Origin: Enterococcus raffinosus
GTDB lineage: Bacteria > Bacillota > Bacilli > Lactobacillales > Enterococcaceae
Assembly: GCF_018917525.1 (NCBI RefSeq)
Contig: NZ_JAHLOS010000039.1
Span: 1-39,010, forward strand
Reading direction: 5' to 3'
DNA length: 39,010 nt
Shown here: piece after piece, positions 23,297 through 32,511 of the stretch
Layout of the letters: each line of letters begins with the position of its first letter
How positions within the stretch are numbered: the stretch's first letter is position 1
The notes under the pieces: model-generated
What the model was told of the DNA's origin: nothing
Seen by the model: the letters and a program-made list of their open reading frames with translations, nothing else
The model's database searches: none
Position numbers and translations under genes: made by a program

Positions 23297-24460
23297 ATGA
23301 ATTTTAGTAAAGTATTGAAGGGAAAACGAACTCAGTATGGTGTCTCGCAACGTAAGTTGTCTGTTTTGAGCGGCTATTCTAGAGAACACATTAATCGTAT
23401 AGAAAATGAGAAAGAGATACCATCAGAAAAAATGAAAGAGACTCTACTTACTTGTTTGGAAAGAGTGAATCCAGAAAATGATTTTGAACTGGTTTTTGAT
23501 TACGTTCGTTTAAGATTTGAGAGCCATGATGTTTCATATATCTGTGAAAATATTTTACAAATCAAAATGAAGTATATGGTTTATGAAGATTATGCCTTCT
23601 ACGGTTATATAGCGAAATATGTTTTTAGTGACATTCAAATAATGATATCGCCCGAGGAGGATGAAAAAGGGACACTTGTTGAACTAAAAGGACTGGGGTG
23701 TCGAGAATTTGATAGTTTGCTAGTCGCTCAAAATCGTTCATGGTTCGATTTTTTCAATACATGTGAAAAAGAAAAAGTCCATTACAAACGTATTGACTTG
23801 GCAATCAATGATCGAGTTGGAATTCTCTCCATTCCTTATCTAGCGGAAAAGTGTTCGAAAAAAGAGTTACGGTCTAAATTCCGTTCATTCCGCTCCATTG
23901 ATTCTGGAAGGCTAGAGGATGAAGAAGAAGCGGTAAGCTCTCTAGGAACAACGCTGTATTTAGGTTCTTTGAAAAGTGATATTTACTTTTGTTTTTATCA
24001 AAAGAATCACGAACAGCTTGTAAAGAATAGTATTGCTCTTGAAGATTCGACCGTTAAGAATCGCTATGAGATTCGCCTAAAAGATGATCGAGCTTATTAT
24101 GCAATACAAGACTTACTGACACATCAAGATTTTGAACAAACAGTTTTTAACATCATCAATACATATATTGTCTTCCTTACTCCTATGAAAAATCAAAGTA
24201 AAAGAAAATGGCCTACTGATCAAACATGGAAACTATTCCTTGGAAAAACGAGAGAGAAACTCAAATTAACCTCAGAGCCGCAGCCTTATGATTTACGACG
24301 AACATTGGCATGGCTTAGAAAACAGGTTGCGCCTACCTTGAAACTGCTGCTTTTAATTGATCAGGAGAATGGTACAAATAGAATCATGGAAATGATATCC
24401 TCTACTGAATTTTCCCCACAACAAAGAAAGAAGTTTAAAAGATTCATACCATTGGAATGA
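23297..24460 (+). CDS. mobT: MobT relaxase / Rep_trans family replication initiator-like protein
   Basis: This 387-aa protein has an N-terminal Xre-type helix-turn-helix (about 6-58, GVSQRKLSVLSGYSREHINRIENEKEIP) followed by a Rep_trans domain similar to Tn916 Orf20 (MobT), with YKRIDLAINDRVG, SKKELRSKFRSFRSIDSG and YEIRLKDDRAYYA as landmarks. It would nick the adjacent oriT for transfer. The ATG at 23297 follows AAGGAG at 23285-23290. No coupling protein (FtsK-like) or accessory gene is next to it, so it probably uses the machinery of a resident Tn916- or ICE-like element (inference). Confidence 0.85.
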   Translation: MNFSKVLKGKRTQYGVSQRKLSVLSGYSREHINRIENEKEIPSEKMKETLLTCLERVNPENDFELVFDYVRLRFESHDVSYICENILQIKMKYMVYEDYAFYGYIAKYVFSDIQIMISPEEDEKGTLVELKGLGCREFDSLLVAQNRSWFDFFNTCEKEKVHYKRIDLAINDRVGILSIPYLAEKCSKKELRSKFRSFRSIDSGRLEDEEEAVSSLGTTLYLGSLKSDIYFCFYQKNHEQLVKNSIALEDSTVKNRYEIRLKDDRAYYAIQDLLTHQDFEQTVFNIINTYIVFLTPMKNQSKRKWPTDQTWKLFLGKTREKLKLTSEPQPYDLRRTLAWLRKQVAPTLKLLLLIDQENGTNRIMEMISSTEFSPQQRKKFKRFIPLE

Positions 24461-24485
24461 TAAGTTCAGTATACGAAAATGAAAA

Positions 24486-24512
24486 TCTCCTCCACACGAA
24501 ATGTGAAGGAGA
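24486..24512. terminator. hairpin downstream of mobT
   Basis: TCTCCTCCACA and TGTGAAGGAGA form an 11-bp stem with one mismatch and a 5-nt loop, about 25 bp after the mobT stop. No strong T-run follows on the plus strand. Confidence 0.5.
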
Positions 24513-24697
24513 AGAAACATGGAACTATGTTTACATTAATTGAGCTTAAATCACTTAGTACGAGTGGCAGCTCGTATACCGTTAAATAATTCAGCTCTAG
24601 CAGAGTATGATATTCTTTCTATCCATATGTTGTGGAGCAATATACGAACTAGGATAATTTTACTACTCTGCAAAAAGTATGATAGGAAACCAAAAAA

Positions 24698-24726
24698 AAC
24701 AGCATTGGTCTCCTACCAATACTGTT
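24698..24726 (-). terminator. minus-strand intrinsic terminator with no visible upstream gene
   Basis: On the minus strand AACAGTATTGGT, a 5-nt loop and ACCAATGCTGTT (one mismatch) are followed by eight T. No minus-strand gene lies to its right, so it could end an antisense or remnant transcript, or serve a lost gene. Confidence 0.7.
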
Positions 24727-24845
24727 GCTTAGCCTTAATAAACAGGATATAAAGCTATTCCTGAAAATTTTAAACAATTAAATTACAGAGAAACTCACAA
24801 TAAAACACTAGATATTTCTCTTGAAATTGAGTAAAATATTTACTG

Positions 24846-24948
24846 TCAATGGCATCCATTGACTAAGGGCAACTTGATTGGTCATCGGAAGTGACTTAAT
24901 CAGGGCTTGGTAGACTAGTTGGAGCTAGTAGACCAAGTGCCTTTTTTT
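24846..24948 (+). ncRNA. candidate structured RNA: three hairpins ending in a terminator
   Basis: TCAATGG-CAT-CCATTGA (24846-24862) is a perfect 7-bp hairpin. A second hairpin pairs TGATT/AATCA with an inner GTCA/TGAC stem (24875-24902). The third pairs GGCTTGGT with ACCAAGTGCC, has an inner ACTAG/CTAGT stem (24904-24940), and runs into seven T. The order and spacing resemble a small RNA or regulatory leader with its own terminator. No protein-coding frame accounts for it. I cannot assign it to a known family; a single-strand origin of the mobile element is another possibility. Confidence 0.5.
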
Positions 24949-25026
24949 ATTTAATTACCTATCATACGACTACTATTTTAAAGAAAAAGGTAAAGTTAGT
25001 CAATTAGAAAATTTTTCTGGTGAACC

Positions 25027-25057
25027 TTGACCTAGAGCGTAGTCTAGAAGGTATCAT
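25027..25057 (+). promoter_or_regulatory. orphan MerR-type promoter
   Basis: TTGACC (25027-25032) and TATCAT (25052-25057) are separated by a 19-bp spacer with the dyad CTAGA-N6-TCTAG (25032-25047). The long spacer and the operator lying between the boxes are hallmarks of promoters activated by MerR-family proteins. No intact target gene follows and no MerR gene is in the window. Confidence 0.6.
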
Positions 25058-25155
25058 TGATCTTTTAGTTTGCAAGGAAATTTTCAATTATTATTTTGTA
25101 TAATGGAAGTAAGTTATTGTCACAGAAATATTTGTTTGAAAGCTAAACTGCTTGA

Positions 25156-25275
25156 GGCTTAACTTCTAATTATTGGTTCAGATGGATTAAGGAGAGCCGG
25201 ATCGTAAGTGATGATATTTTTAATTACTTGTCAAAATGGAGAGATAAAGAGGTGGTAAGCAATTTACTTTTTTGA
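25156..25275 (+). pseudogene. orphan C-terminal coding fragment
   Basis: One frame encodes about 39 residues ending WIKESRIVSDDIFNYLSK...SNLLF and a TGA. There is no start codon with a ribosome binding site, and an in-frame stop lies just upstream of 25156. The composition looks protein-like, so it may be the tail of a gene destroyed when the xylose cargo arrived. The parent family is not recognised, and chance is possible. Confidence 0.3.
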
Positions 25276-25329
25276 TTTAATGAGACTATAATCTTTTGCA
25301 TTTTACCTTTAAAAAAGTTGGGGTTAGTT

Positions 25330-26217
25330 ATGAACGAGAAACCAGAATGGCTAAAGAAGATCGCCAATTTACCTGAAATTGACATGAACATGAAATTTTT
25401 TGGTGGGCACCAACAAAAGGTCCCTTTCGGATGGGTAGCAGAACGTGAGACGCACTTTGCCTTTGAGATCATGATCATTCTTGAGGGAACGCAACGAACG
25501 GAATTCGAGGGGCGTTCCTATGACTTTGATGAAGAGGATATTATCCTTATCCCACCAGGAACAAGTCATGAGAACTCTTGTGTATCAAAAGAAGGGATGC
25601 GTTATTTTTGTGTTCACTTTGACATTGACGATCCTGGAATTCAGCAAAATCTTTTGATGTATTGTCCGATTAAATTGAGTAAGGACAATAAGATTTTTCA
25701 AGAAATTGAAAGAGTACTGCTTACCTATATCGAGCTATTGGAGAAAGAATCTTTTTCTTTACGAGAAAAGTTATTAGTAGAAAAGCTGTTAATCGAATTG
25801 GTATTGAGCTTACTTGATTATGCTACGTTTGAGCAGGAAAAAATGGCGACATCAGATAATTCAACGATGGTTTTAGCGAAGTCGATCGCAGACACGATCC
25901 AACAAAACTTTCGTACATTTACGGAGTATCCGTTAGAGGAAAATCGCCAATTGCTTTCCATGAACTATATTGCGGCTTCTTTGAATATCAGTGAAAGCAC
26001 CATGTTGAAGGTTTTTAGAAAGGTTTACTCTGTTAGTCCGAAGAAGTATTTAGATCAATTACGCTATAATCAATCAAAGTTTTTACTCCATCAGCCCAAG
26101 CTTTCTGTGAATGAGATTGCGGAAATTATTGGTTATCAAAATTTGTCTCATTTCTCTCGTCAGTTTAAAAAATGGAGTAGCTTATCTCCGAAAGAGTATC
26201 GAGAAGCGAATACTTAA
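25330..26217 (+). CDS. AraC-family regulator of the xylose operon
   Basis: This 295-aa protein has an N-terminal cupin sensor (about 15-95, IMIILEGTQRTEFEGRSYDF and DIILIPPGTSHENS) and two C-terminal AraC helix-turn-helix motifs (about 200-292, YIAASLNISESTMLKVFRKVY and VNEIAEIIGYQNLSHFSRQFKKW). It sits directly before xylA in the same direction and probably activates the operon on binding xylose (inference; it is not the ROK-type XylR usual in Firmicutes). The ATG at 25330 follows a GGGG-containing ribosome binding site. A terminator separates it from xylA, so it is transcribed on its own. Confidence 0.87.
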   Translation: MNEKPEWLKKIANLPEIDMNMKFFGGHQQKVPFGWVAERETHFAFEIMIILEGTQRTEFEGRSYDFDEEDIILIPPGTSHENSCVSKEGMRYFCVHFDIDDPGIQQNLLMYCPIKLSKDNKIFQEIERVLLTYIELLEKESFSLREKLLVEKLLIELVLSLLDYATFEQEKMATSDNSTMVLAKSIADTIQQNFRTFTEYPLEENRQLLSMNYIAASLNISESTMLKVFRKVYSVSPKKYLDQLRYNQSKFLLHQPKLSVNEIAEIIGYQNLSHFSRQFKKWSSLSPKEYREANT

Positions 26218-26235
26218 TTGAATAAAAGAATGGAT

Positions 26236-26264
26236 CCTCTAGCTGAAAAAGTTAGAGGTTTTTT
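26236..26264 (+). terminator. terminator between the AraC regulator and xylA
   Basis: CCTCTAGC and GTTAGAGG pair around a short A-rich loop, followed by six T, 19 bp after the regulator stop codon. Confidence 0.75.
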
Positions 26265-26280
26265 GTGTTTTACGGAAAAG

Positions 26281-26390
26281 GGTAAAAAATTACCGATTTT
26301 TGATATATAACCATCGTTCTAAATATTTTATGATAAGTACACAAATAAAAGTAAGCGATTGCAAATTAGTTTAACCATTTTGCAATCGCT
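26281..26390 (+). promoter_or_regulatory. xylA control region with two inverted repeats
   Basis: GGTAA-AAAA-TTACC (26281-26294) is a small dyad at the promoter side. AGCGATTGCAAA (26354-26365) and TTTGCAATCGCT (26379-26390) are perfect 12-bp arms 13 bp apart, just before the xylA ribosome binding site (AAGGAG at 26401). The left arm overlaps a weak cre-like match (AGTAAGCGATTGCA). The repeats could be sites for the AraC regulator or an RNA hairpin in the leader. A TATGAT box at 26329-26334 is present, but its -35 is poor, consistent with activation. Confidence 0.5.
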
Positions 26391-26413
26391 AGCAGAAAAA
26401 AAGGAGAGAAACG

Positions 26414-27721
26414 ATGAGCTATTTTGATCAGATTGAAAAGATTCAGTATGAGGGAACAAAAACAAACAATCCATTCGCGTTTCGTCACTACAACGCTGAT
26501 GAAATCGTCATGGGTAAACCAATGAAGGAGCATTTGCGGTTCGCGATTGCCTACTGGCACACCATGACACAGGACGGTTCAGATCCTTTTGGTCAAGCAG
26601 TGAATCAACGGAGCTGGTTCGGAGCTACACCAATGGAAACAGCAAAGAATCGCGTGGAAGCATTTTTTGAACTTTGTGAAAAATTGGGTGCGGAGTACTT
26701 TTGTTTTCATGATGTCGACGTTGCACCAGAAGGAGAGACATTGGCGGAGTTCTTTGAAAACTTGGATGTGATAACTGATTTTATCAAGGAGAAAATGGAT
26801 CAGACAGGAATCAAGCTACTATGGAATACAGCTAATATGTTTTCAAATCCTCGATATGTAAACGGTGCCGCTTCAACAAATCATGCGGATGTTTATAGTT
26901 ATGCGGCAGCACAAGTAAAAAAAGGATTGGATATTTCGAAAAAATTAAGTGGCGAAAATTACGTTTTTTGGGGCGGACGTGAAGGCTATGAAACGCTGTT
27001 GAATACAGATATGAAATTTGAACAAGACAATATTGCTCGCCTATTCAAAATGGCGATCGCCTATGGAGAAAAAATCGGACACAAGCCGCAGTTTTTGTTG
27101 GAACCTAAACCGAAGGAACCTTCGAAACATCAATATGATTTTGATGCAGCGACGACTATGGCATTCATTCAACATTATGGTCTAACGAACGACTTTAAAC
27201 TTAATTTGGAAGCAAACCATGCAACGTTGGCAGGGCACACTTTCGAACATGAAATCGCTGTTGCACGCTGCTACGATGCATTAGGGTCATTGGATGCGAA
27301 TCAAGGAGATATGCTATTGGGTTGGGATACGGACGAGTTCCCTACGAATATCTATGATACGACTTTGGCAATGTATGAAGTGTTGGAGAATGGTGGAATC
27401 GCACCTGGTGGAATCAACTTTGATTCTAAAGTAAGACGCTCCTCGTTTGAAATGGAAGATTTACTTCTGGCTCATATTGCGGGGATGGACACGTATGCTC
27501 GTGGATTGAAAGCAGCAGCCAAACTAAAAGAAGATCGATTCTTTGACGACTTGAAGGCAGAACGATACAGCAGCTTCAAACAAGGAATCGGGGCGGATAT
27601 TTTAGCAGATAAGGAAGATCTCGAATCGTTAACCGAACACGCCTTGAATGTTTCAACGATCGATTTACAGTCTAGCCATATCGAATATGTCAAATCACTG
27701 CTAAACGATTATTTAGTATAA
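26414..27721 (+). CDS. xylA: xylose isomerase
   Basis: This 435-aa protein has the normal length of class II xylose isomerases. Signatures include [12 protein letters not shown] (catalytic His/Asp), [36 protein letters not shown] (metal-binding Glu/Lys) and [16 protein letters not shown]. It converts D-xylose to D-xylulose in the cytosol with divalent metals. It starts behind AAGGAGAG and is the first gene of a four-gene operon, 19 bp before xylB. Confidence 0.97.
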   Translation: MSYFDQIEKIQYEGTKTNNPFAFRHYNADEIVMGKPMKEHLRFAIAYWHTMTQDGSDPFGQAVNQRSWFGATPMETAKNRVEAFFELCEKLGAEYFCFHDVDVAPEGETLAEFFENLDVITDFIKEKMDQTGIKLLWNTANMFSNPRYVNGAASTNHADVYSYAAAQVKKGLDISKKLSGENYVFWGGREGYETLLNTDMKFEQDNIARLFKMAIAYGEKIGHKPQFLLEPKPKEPSKHQYDFDAATTMAFIQHYGLTNDFKLNLEANHATLAGHTFEHEIAVARCYDALGSLDANQGDMLLGWDTDEFPTNIYDTTLAMYEVLENGGIAPGGINFDSKVRRSSFEMEDLLLAHIAGMDTYARGLKAAAKLKEDRFFDDLKAERYSSFKQGIGADILADKEDLESLTEHALNVSTIDLQSSHIEYVKSLLNDYLV

Positions 27722-27740
27722 GACATTCGGAGGTAGAAGC

Positions 27741-29252
27741 ATGCGTTATGTATTAGGAATTGACTTAGGTACAAGTAGCTTGAAGGGAATACTGATGAAT
27801 CCCGAAGGACAACAGATCACTGAGCAAAGCAGCGAGTATCCACTATTCAGTCCGAAACCAGGCTACTCTCAACAGAATCCTGATGATTGGATTTCGGCTT
27901 GCGAAGAGGTATTGGAAAAGATAGCGGCTGAAGTTGACGATTTTTTAAATGGATTAGAAGGCATCAGCTTTTCGGGACAAATGCATTCACTGGTTGTTTT
28001 AAATAAAAAAAATCAGCCAGTTTATCCGTCAATTCTTTGGAATGATGGACGAACGAGTAAGCAATGTCGACGTATAAATGACCGATTCGGTAAGAAGCTT
28101 CTTCAAATTACCGGAAACATCCCATTGGAAGGATTTACTTTACCAAAAATCCTTTGGCTACAGGAAAACGAACCACAAGTTTGGGAAAAGGTGGCAACAA
28201 TACTATTACCAAAAGATTACCTGCGCTACTGGTTTACTGGAAAACTCGCGACAGAATATAGCGATGCAGCAGGATCATTACTGCTCGATATCGAAAAGCA
28301 GGCATGGTCAACAGAAATTATTGAGGAATTTGGAATTTCGGAGCAGATTCTGCCTGACTTGGTTCCTTCATTTGCGGAGGTTGGGAGTGTTCGTTCAGAC
28401 CTAAAGCAAAGATTCGGCTTTGAGCAAGAGGTTCGTGTCTTTGCTGGTGGAGCAGATAATGCCTGCGCGGCTTTAGGTGCGGGATTAGCTGATGATGAAA
28501 CAGGCTTACTTTCCATTGGCACAAGCGGCGTTTTAAGTAGCTATGAATCTGCGCGACAAGATTATGACGGGAAATTGCATTTCTTTAATCATGTATTGCC
28601 GGATAGATATTATTCAATGGGCGTCACACTGGCAGCAGGAAATTCGTTGTCTTGGTTTAAAGATACCTTTGCCAAGGAGCGTAGTTTTTCAGAACTATTA
28701 GAAGGTATCTCGGAAATTTCAGCAGGAAGCGAGGGGCTTCTGTTTTCTCCTTATATCGTGGGCGAACGTACGCCCCATTTTGACAGTAAAATTCGCGGTA
28801 GTTTTATTGGGATAAGCGGAGAACATTCTCTGCCTCATTTTACGCGAGCAGTATTGGAAGGGATTACGTTTAGTCTGAAGGACTCACAAGAAATAATGAA
28901 CCGAAATGGAAAGCAGTTTAAACGATTGATTTCCGTTGGTGGCGGAGCAAAGAATTCAGATTGGCTACAGATGCAGGCGGACATTCTTGATACAGAGATT
29001 GTTTCACTAGCTGTAGAGCAAGGTCCCTGTGCAGGAGCCTGTATGATCGCAGCACTCGGCTCCGGTTGGTTTGACGATAGTCAAAGCTTAATCGAACGAT
29101 TTGTTGTGTATAAGAACAACCGATACAAACCAAATAAACAAAATGCGAAACAGTATCAACTCATTTACCAAATATGGAAGAAGATGTATGCGGCTACAAA
29201 AGAGATTTGTCATTTAGAAAATGTGCTTCAAACAGGAAAGGAAGAGATGTAA
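27741..29252 (+). CDS. xylB: xylulokinase (FGGY family)
   Basis: This 503-aa FGGY carbohydrate kinase has GIDLGTSSLKGILMN at the N-terminus, SFSGQMHSLVVL near residue 78 (substrate-binding QMHS), a GGADNACAALGAG phosphate loop and SVGGGAKNSDWLQMQADIL in the second domain. It phosphorylates D-xylulose to xylulose 5-phosphate for the pentose phosphate or phosphoketolase pathway. Its TAA stop overlaps the start of the xylosidase gene (TAATG). Confidence 0.96.
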   Translation: MRYVLGIDLGTSSLKGILMNPEGQQITEQSSEYPLFSPKPGYSQQNPDDWISACEEVLEKIAAEVDDFLNGLEGISFSGQMHSLVVLNKKNQPVYPSILWNDGRTSKQCRRINDRFGKKLLQITGNIPLEGFTLPKILWLQENEPQVWEKVATILLPKDYLRYWFTGKLATEYSDAAGSLLLDIEKQAWSTEIIEEFGISEQILPDLVPSFAEVGSVRSDLKQRFGFEQEVRVFAGGADNACAALGAGLADDETGLLSIGTSGVLSSYESARQDYDGKLHFFNHVLPDRYYSMGVTLAAGNSLSWFKDTFAKERSFSELLEGISEISAGSEGLLFSPYIVGERTPHFDSKIRGSFIGISGEHSLPHFTRAVLEGITFSLKDSQEIMNRNGKQFKRLISVGGGAKNSDWLQMQADILDTEIVSLAVEQGPCAGACMIAALGSGWFDDSQSLIERFVVYKNNRYKPNKQNAKQYQLIYQIWKKMYAATKEICHLENVLQTGKEEM

Positions 29253-30901
29253 TGACGAAGATTCAAAATCCAATTATTCCGGGGATGGCACCCGATCCTT
29301 CGATTATTCGAGTCGAGGATACTTATTACATTGCCACATCAACATTTCATTGGAATCCAGCAATCCAAATTTTTCAGTCAAAGGACCTAGCAAACTGGGA
29401 ATTGATTGATTATGCACTAAAGAAAGATGAAGTGAATTTAAGAGGAACCAACACACCTGCGGGCATTTGGGCGCCACATTTATCTTATGATCCTGAAACC
29501 AAAAAGTATTGGTTGGCTTATTCTCATATGGTCAATATGGCAGGACGTGAGTTCAATTCAGATTCCTATGCAATGTGGGCAGATGACATTAAAGGACCAT
29601 GGTCAGAACCAATCTTTTTAACCGCAATTGGCTTCGATCCAGCAATTTTTCACGACGATGACGGCAAGCATTACTTAGCCATTTTAGAATGGGAAACCCG
29701 CGAAGGCTATCAAGCTCCTGGTCACATTGTCATCGCGGAGGTGGATTTGGTTAGCGGTGGAATCATTGGCGAGTGGCACCGAATCAATCATGGCTTTACA
29801 ACCCGCGGGTGTGCGGAAGCACCACAGATTTATAAACGGAAGGATTATTACTATTTGTTGATTGCTGCTGGTGGAACAGGGTATGGACATGGCGTCGAAA
29901 TTGGTCGATCGAAAGATATTTTTGGGCCTTATGAACCCCATCCATCAGGGGAGCCGATTATTACGTCCTCTCCAAAGCACTTATTTTCATTAGGTGATCC
30001 AGATGCGGGCCATTTTGAAATGTATAATCCGAATTCTGTGATGCAAAAAGCCGGACATGGTTCATTAGTAGAGACACCTACAGGTGAATGGTATGTTCCT
30101 CATTTGATGTCACGTCCTCTAGACGGAACCTTGCTAAATCCATTAGGACGAGAAACGTCCATTCAAAAAATGCACTGGACAGAGGATGACTGGTTGGAAA
30201 TGGCGGACGGCTCAAACCTTGCGAAGATGGAGGTTGACGGTTTAGAGCATTCACTACTGATTGAAAAAAATGCATACGATGTACGGGATGATTTCGATGA
30301 TGACTATAGTTTGAGCTTTATGACACCATACCGTAATCAAGAACCTACATGGGTCAATACGACTGATCGTTCAGGGTGTTTGCGAATTTATGGAGAAAAT
30401 TCGTTCTTCTCACAGATCAATCCAGCAATCATGGCGACAAGAGCAACATCATTCTCTTATGAGATTCAAACCAAGGTGTCCTTCAAACCAGATCATTATT
30501 CAGAAACAGCTGGGGTCGGTCTTTATTATGATTCGAACAATTGGCTATACCTGCATTTAACCTACTCAGAAGAAGAAAAGGCGACAATTCTGACAGTCCT
30601 GCAGGCGAAGCTGGGAGAGCGCATCGAATACAGCAATCATCGCCTTGTTGTAGATAAGGACACGATCGAGTTAAAGATCACCTATGATCATGGATTTGCA
30701 ACTTTGATGTATCGGCAAGACAACGAGTGGAAAAGCTTTGTTGAAGGAATTGATATTACTTATCTATCTGATGAAGGTGTCAATGGAGAGCCGGGAGAGA
30801 TCGGCGGATTTACTGCCTTATTCAACTTCATTGGTTCAGTCGATGCGCACCAACGTGATTCTTATGCTGATTTTGACTATTACTATGTAACGAATGCGTA
30901 G
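29252..30901 (+). CDS. GH43 beta-xylosidase (intracellular)
   Basis: This 549-aa protein begins at ATG 29252, overlapping the xylB stop (TAATG) with GGAAAGGAAGAG upstream. The N-terminal five-bladed GH43 catalytic domain (about 1-310) has NPIIPGMAPDPSIIRVEDTYY with the catalytic Asp in DPS, IGFDPAIFHDDDGKHYL, and RGCAEAPQIYKRKDYYYL with the proton-donor Glu. A C-terminal beta-sandwich (about 335-545, DUF1349/GH43_C2 type) follows, as in XynB-type xylosidases. No signal peptide is present, so it cleaves imported xylobiose or xylo-oligosaccharides inside the cell. It extends the operon from xylose to xyloside use. Confidence 0.93.
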   Translation: MTKIQNPIIPGMAPDPSIIRVEDTYYIATSTFHWNPAIQIFQSKDLANWELIDYALKKDEVNLRGTNTPAGIWAPHLSYDPETKKYWLAYSHMVNMAGREFNSDSYAMWADDIKGPWSEPIFLTAIGFDPAIFHDDDGKHYLAILEWETREGYQAPGHIVIAEVDLVSGGIIGEWHRINHGFTTRGCAEAPQIYKRKDYYYLLIAAGGTGYGHGVEIGRSKDIFGPYEPHPSGEPIITSSPKHLFSLGDPDAGHFEMYNPNSVMQKAGHGSLVETPTGEWYVPHLMSRPLDGTLLNPLGRETSIQKMHWTEDDWLEMADGSNLAKMEVDGLEHSLLIEKNAYDVRDDFDDDYSLSFMTPYRNQEPTWVNTTDRSGCLRIYGENSFFSQINPAIMATRATSFSYEIQTKVSFKPDHYSETAGVGLYYDSNNWLYLHLTYSEEEKATILTVLQAKLGERIEYSNHRLVVDKDTIELKITYDHGFATLMYRQDNEWKSFVEGIDITYLSDEGVNGEPGEIGGFTALFNFIGSVDAHQRDSYADFDYYYVTNA

Positions 30902-30919
30902 CTTTGAAAGGAGAAAAAA

Positions 30920-32155
30920 ATGAGTACAACAGTATCATTAAAACGTTTAGTTCCAGGTTTGATTATTGGACCAGCTTCTTGGCTAGGACCATACATCGCC
31001 GCAGCCAGCTTATTTTTACCTGCATTGATTCAACAAATTGATGCACAAAATAAAATTCAATTGGTCGCGCTATTTTCGACTTGTGGAATGGTGGTCGCAG
31101 CTATTTCTAATATGGTTGCAGGTTATCTGTCGGATCGTACACGCTCTCGTTTTGGAAAAAGAACTCCTTGGCTTGTTGGTGGTGCTGCGGCATTTATGGG
31201 TTCGATGATCCTTGCTTCAACAGCTAACAGTATTCCATTTCTGTTAGTGAGTTGGATGATCGGACAAATAGCATTGAACTTTATTGTTGCACCAATGGTG
31301 GCATGGTTGGATTTAGCGCCAGAAAATGGTAAGGGAACAGCTTCAGGTGCTTACGGCGGTTTAGGTATGGCTCTGGGGAATAACGGGTTTACAATCTTTG
31401 CAGCAATGTTTTTAGGACAATTTCGATTAGGATTTATTGTTTTCGGTATTATGACCTTTGTGGGTACACTCATTGCGGCAATTATCGTACGTGAGCCATC
31501 AAATCTAGATGAAGAACAAATCGATCCTGAGAAAAAGGAAAAGACATCGTTAAAAGCAGCGATGAAAATATTTCCTAGTTGGAAAATTGGTCGTGACTAT
31601 TATTTAGCCTTGATTGGTAAGTTGTTTCAAGGAGTCGGAAATTTTTCAATTACAGGGTATCTATTGTTCATTATGACAGACTTCTTACACAAGGGGACAG
31701 GAGCGACGCAACATTCTATCCAATTGATTAATACGATTATGTTGATTTTCGGAATCGCGATGGGCTTTATAGCTGGTCCTTTGTCTGACAAATATAAGGT
31801 TTTGAAATTGCCAGTGGGTCTGTCGACTATTTCATTAGGAATCGGAGCGCTCAGCATGTTCATCCTGCAAAATGATTTAGGAATTTTGATTTATGGTTTC
31901 GCGGCCGGATTGGGGATGGGCATCTGGAATTCCTTGGACAATTTATTGAATCTAGAAGTTATTCCTGATAAGAACCGTGTTGCCTTTTTCTTAGGTGTCT
32001 ACAATTTAGGGAATACAATCACGCAAGCAATTGCTCCAGTTTTAGCAGCTTTTGTTATTTCTCAGTTCAGTTTTTCTTCTATCTTTATCGTATCGTTCAT
32101 TTTCTCAGCAATTGGAGGTTTGTGCATCTTATCCATTAAATCTGTTGCAAGATAG
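30920..32155 (+). CDS. MFS transporter, probable xylose/xyloside permease
   Basis: This 411-aa protein has about twelve hydrophobic segments and the MFS loop motif GYLSDRTRSRFGKRTPWL after segment 2, a GPH/MFS-type loop; a similar loop (GPLSDKYKVLKLP) marks the second half. It ends the xyl operon and has a good ribosome binding site (GAAAGGAG). Context indicates uptake of xylose or short xylosides by proton symport (inference). No PTS EIIA domain is fused, unlike XylP of some lactobacilli. Confidence 0.85.
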   Translation: MSTTVSLKRLVPGLIIGPASWLGPYIAAASLFLPALIQQIDAQNKIQLVALFSTCGMVVAAISNMVAGYLSDRTRSRFGKRTPWLVGGAAAFMGSMILASTANSIPFLLVSWMIGQIALNFIVAPMVAWLDLAPENGKGTASGAYGGLGMALGNNGFTIFAAMFLGQFRLGFIVFGIMTFVGTLIAAIIVREPSNLDEEQIDPEKKEKTSLKAAMKIFPSWKIGRDYYLALIGKLFQGVGNFSITGYLLFIMTDFLHKGTGATQHSIQLINTIMLIFGIAMGFIAGPLSDKYKVLKLPVGLSTISLGIGALSMFILQNDLGILIYGFAAGLGMGIWNSLDNLLNLEVIPDKNRVAFFLGVYNLGNTITQAIAPVLAAFVISQFSFSSIFIVSFIFSAIGGLCILSIKSVAR

Positions 32156-32174
32156 TTTGGTTGGGATGATTTAA

Positions 32175-32342
32175 TTGAAAAAAGATTGTTATGTGGTAAA
32201 GCAGATTAGCAGACAAGGGGAAGAGATAATAGAAAAATTTCAAACTTATAGGGATGCTTTATGTTGTGCGACAGATTATAGAAAGGTTAAAAAAAGCAAA
32301 ATCATGAAATCTAATAAGCAAGTTAACCAGTTCAAATTTTAG
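32175..32342 (+). CDS. small hypothetical protein (55 aa)
   Basis: A TTG-initiated frame encodes MKKDCYVVKQISRQGEE... ending NQVNQFKF-like; it is lysine-rich with two adjacent Cys residues. The upstream GGGATGA is only a weak ribosome binding site. It starts 20 nt after the transporter stop and could be a real small gene of the mobile element or a remnant. I do not recognise it. Confidence 0.35.
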   Translation: MKKDCYVVKQISRQGEEIIEKFQTYRDALCCATDYRKVKKSKIMKSNKQVNQFKF

Positions 32343-32452
32343 TTTGGTTAATGAATTAAGCTATAATTTGCTAGTATTTTATAAGGAATAAAGTATCTGA
32401 TAATTTCAAATATGAATCTAAACTTTTTTTTTAAGTAAATTCTTACCATGAG

Positions 32453-32488
32453 GTCCAATCATCTTACATTAATGATTGGACTATTTTT
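32453..32488 (+). terminator. intrinsic terminator downstream of the xylose operon
   Basis: A perfect 10-bp stem GTCCAATCAT / ATGATTGGAC with a 9-nt loop is followed by TATTTTT. It lies about 300 bp after the transporter stop and is the first clear terminator after the operon. Confidence 0.8.
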
Positions 32489-32511
32489 GTGCTCAAAATG
32501 AGGAATCCTCA

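Noticed and set aside
24540-24752. 70-aa frame after mobT
   Set aside because: TTG start without a ribosome binding site; the frame runs through a strong minus-strand terminator hairpin.
24846-24948. tracrRNA-like RNA of a CRISPR-Cas9 system
   Set aside because: The hairpins end in a terminator in a tracrRNA-like way, but no Cas gene, repeat array or anti-repeat is present in the window.
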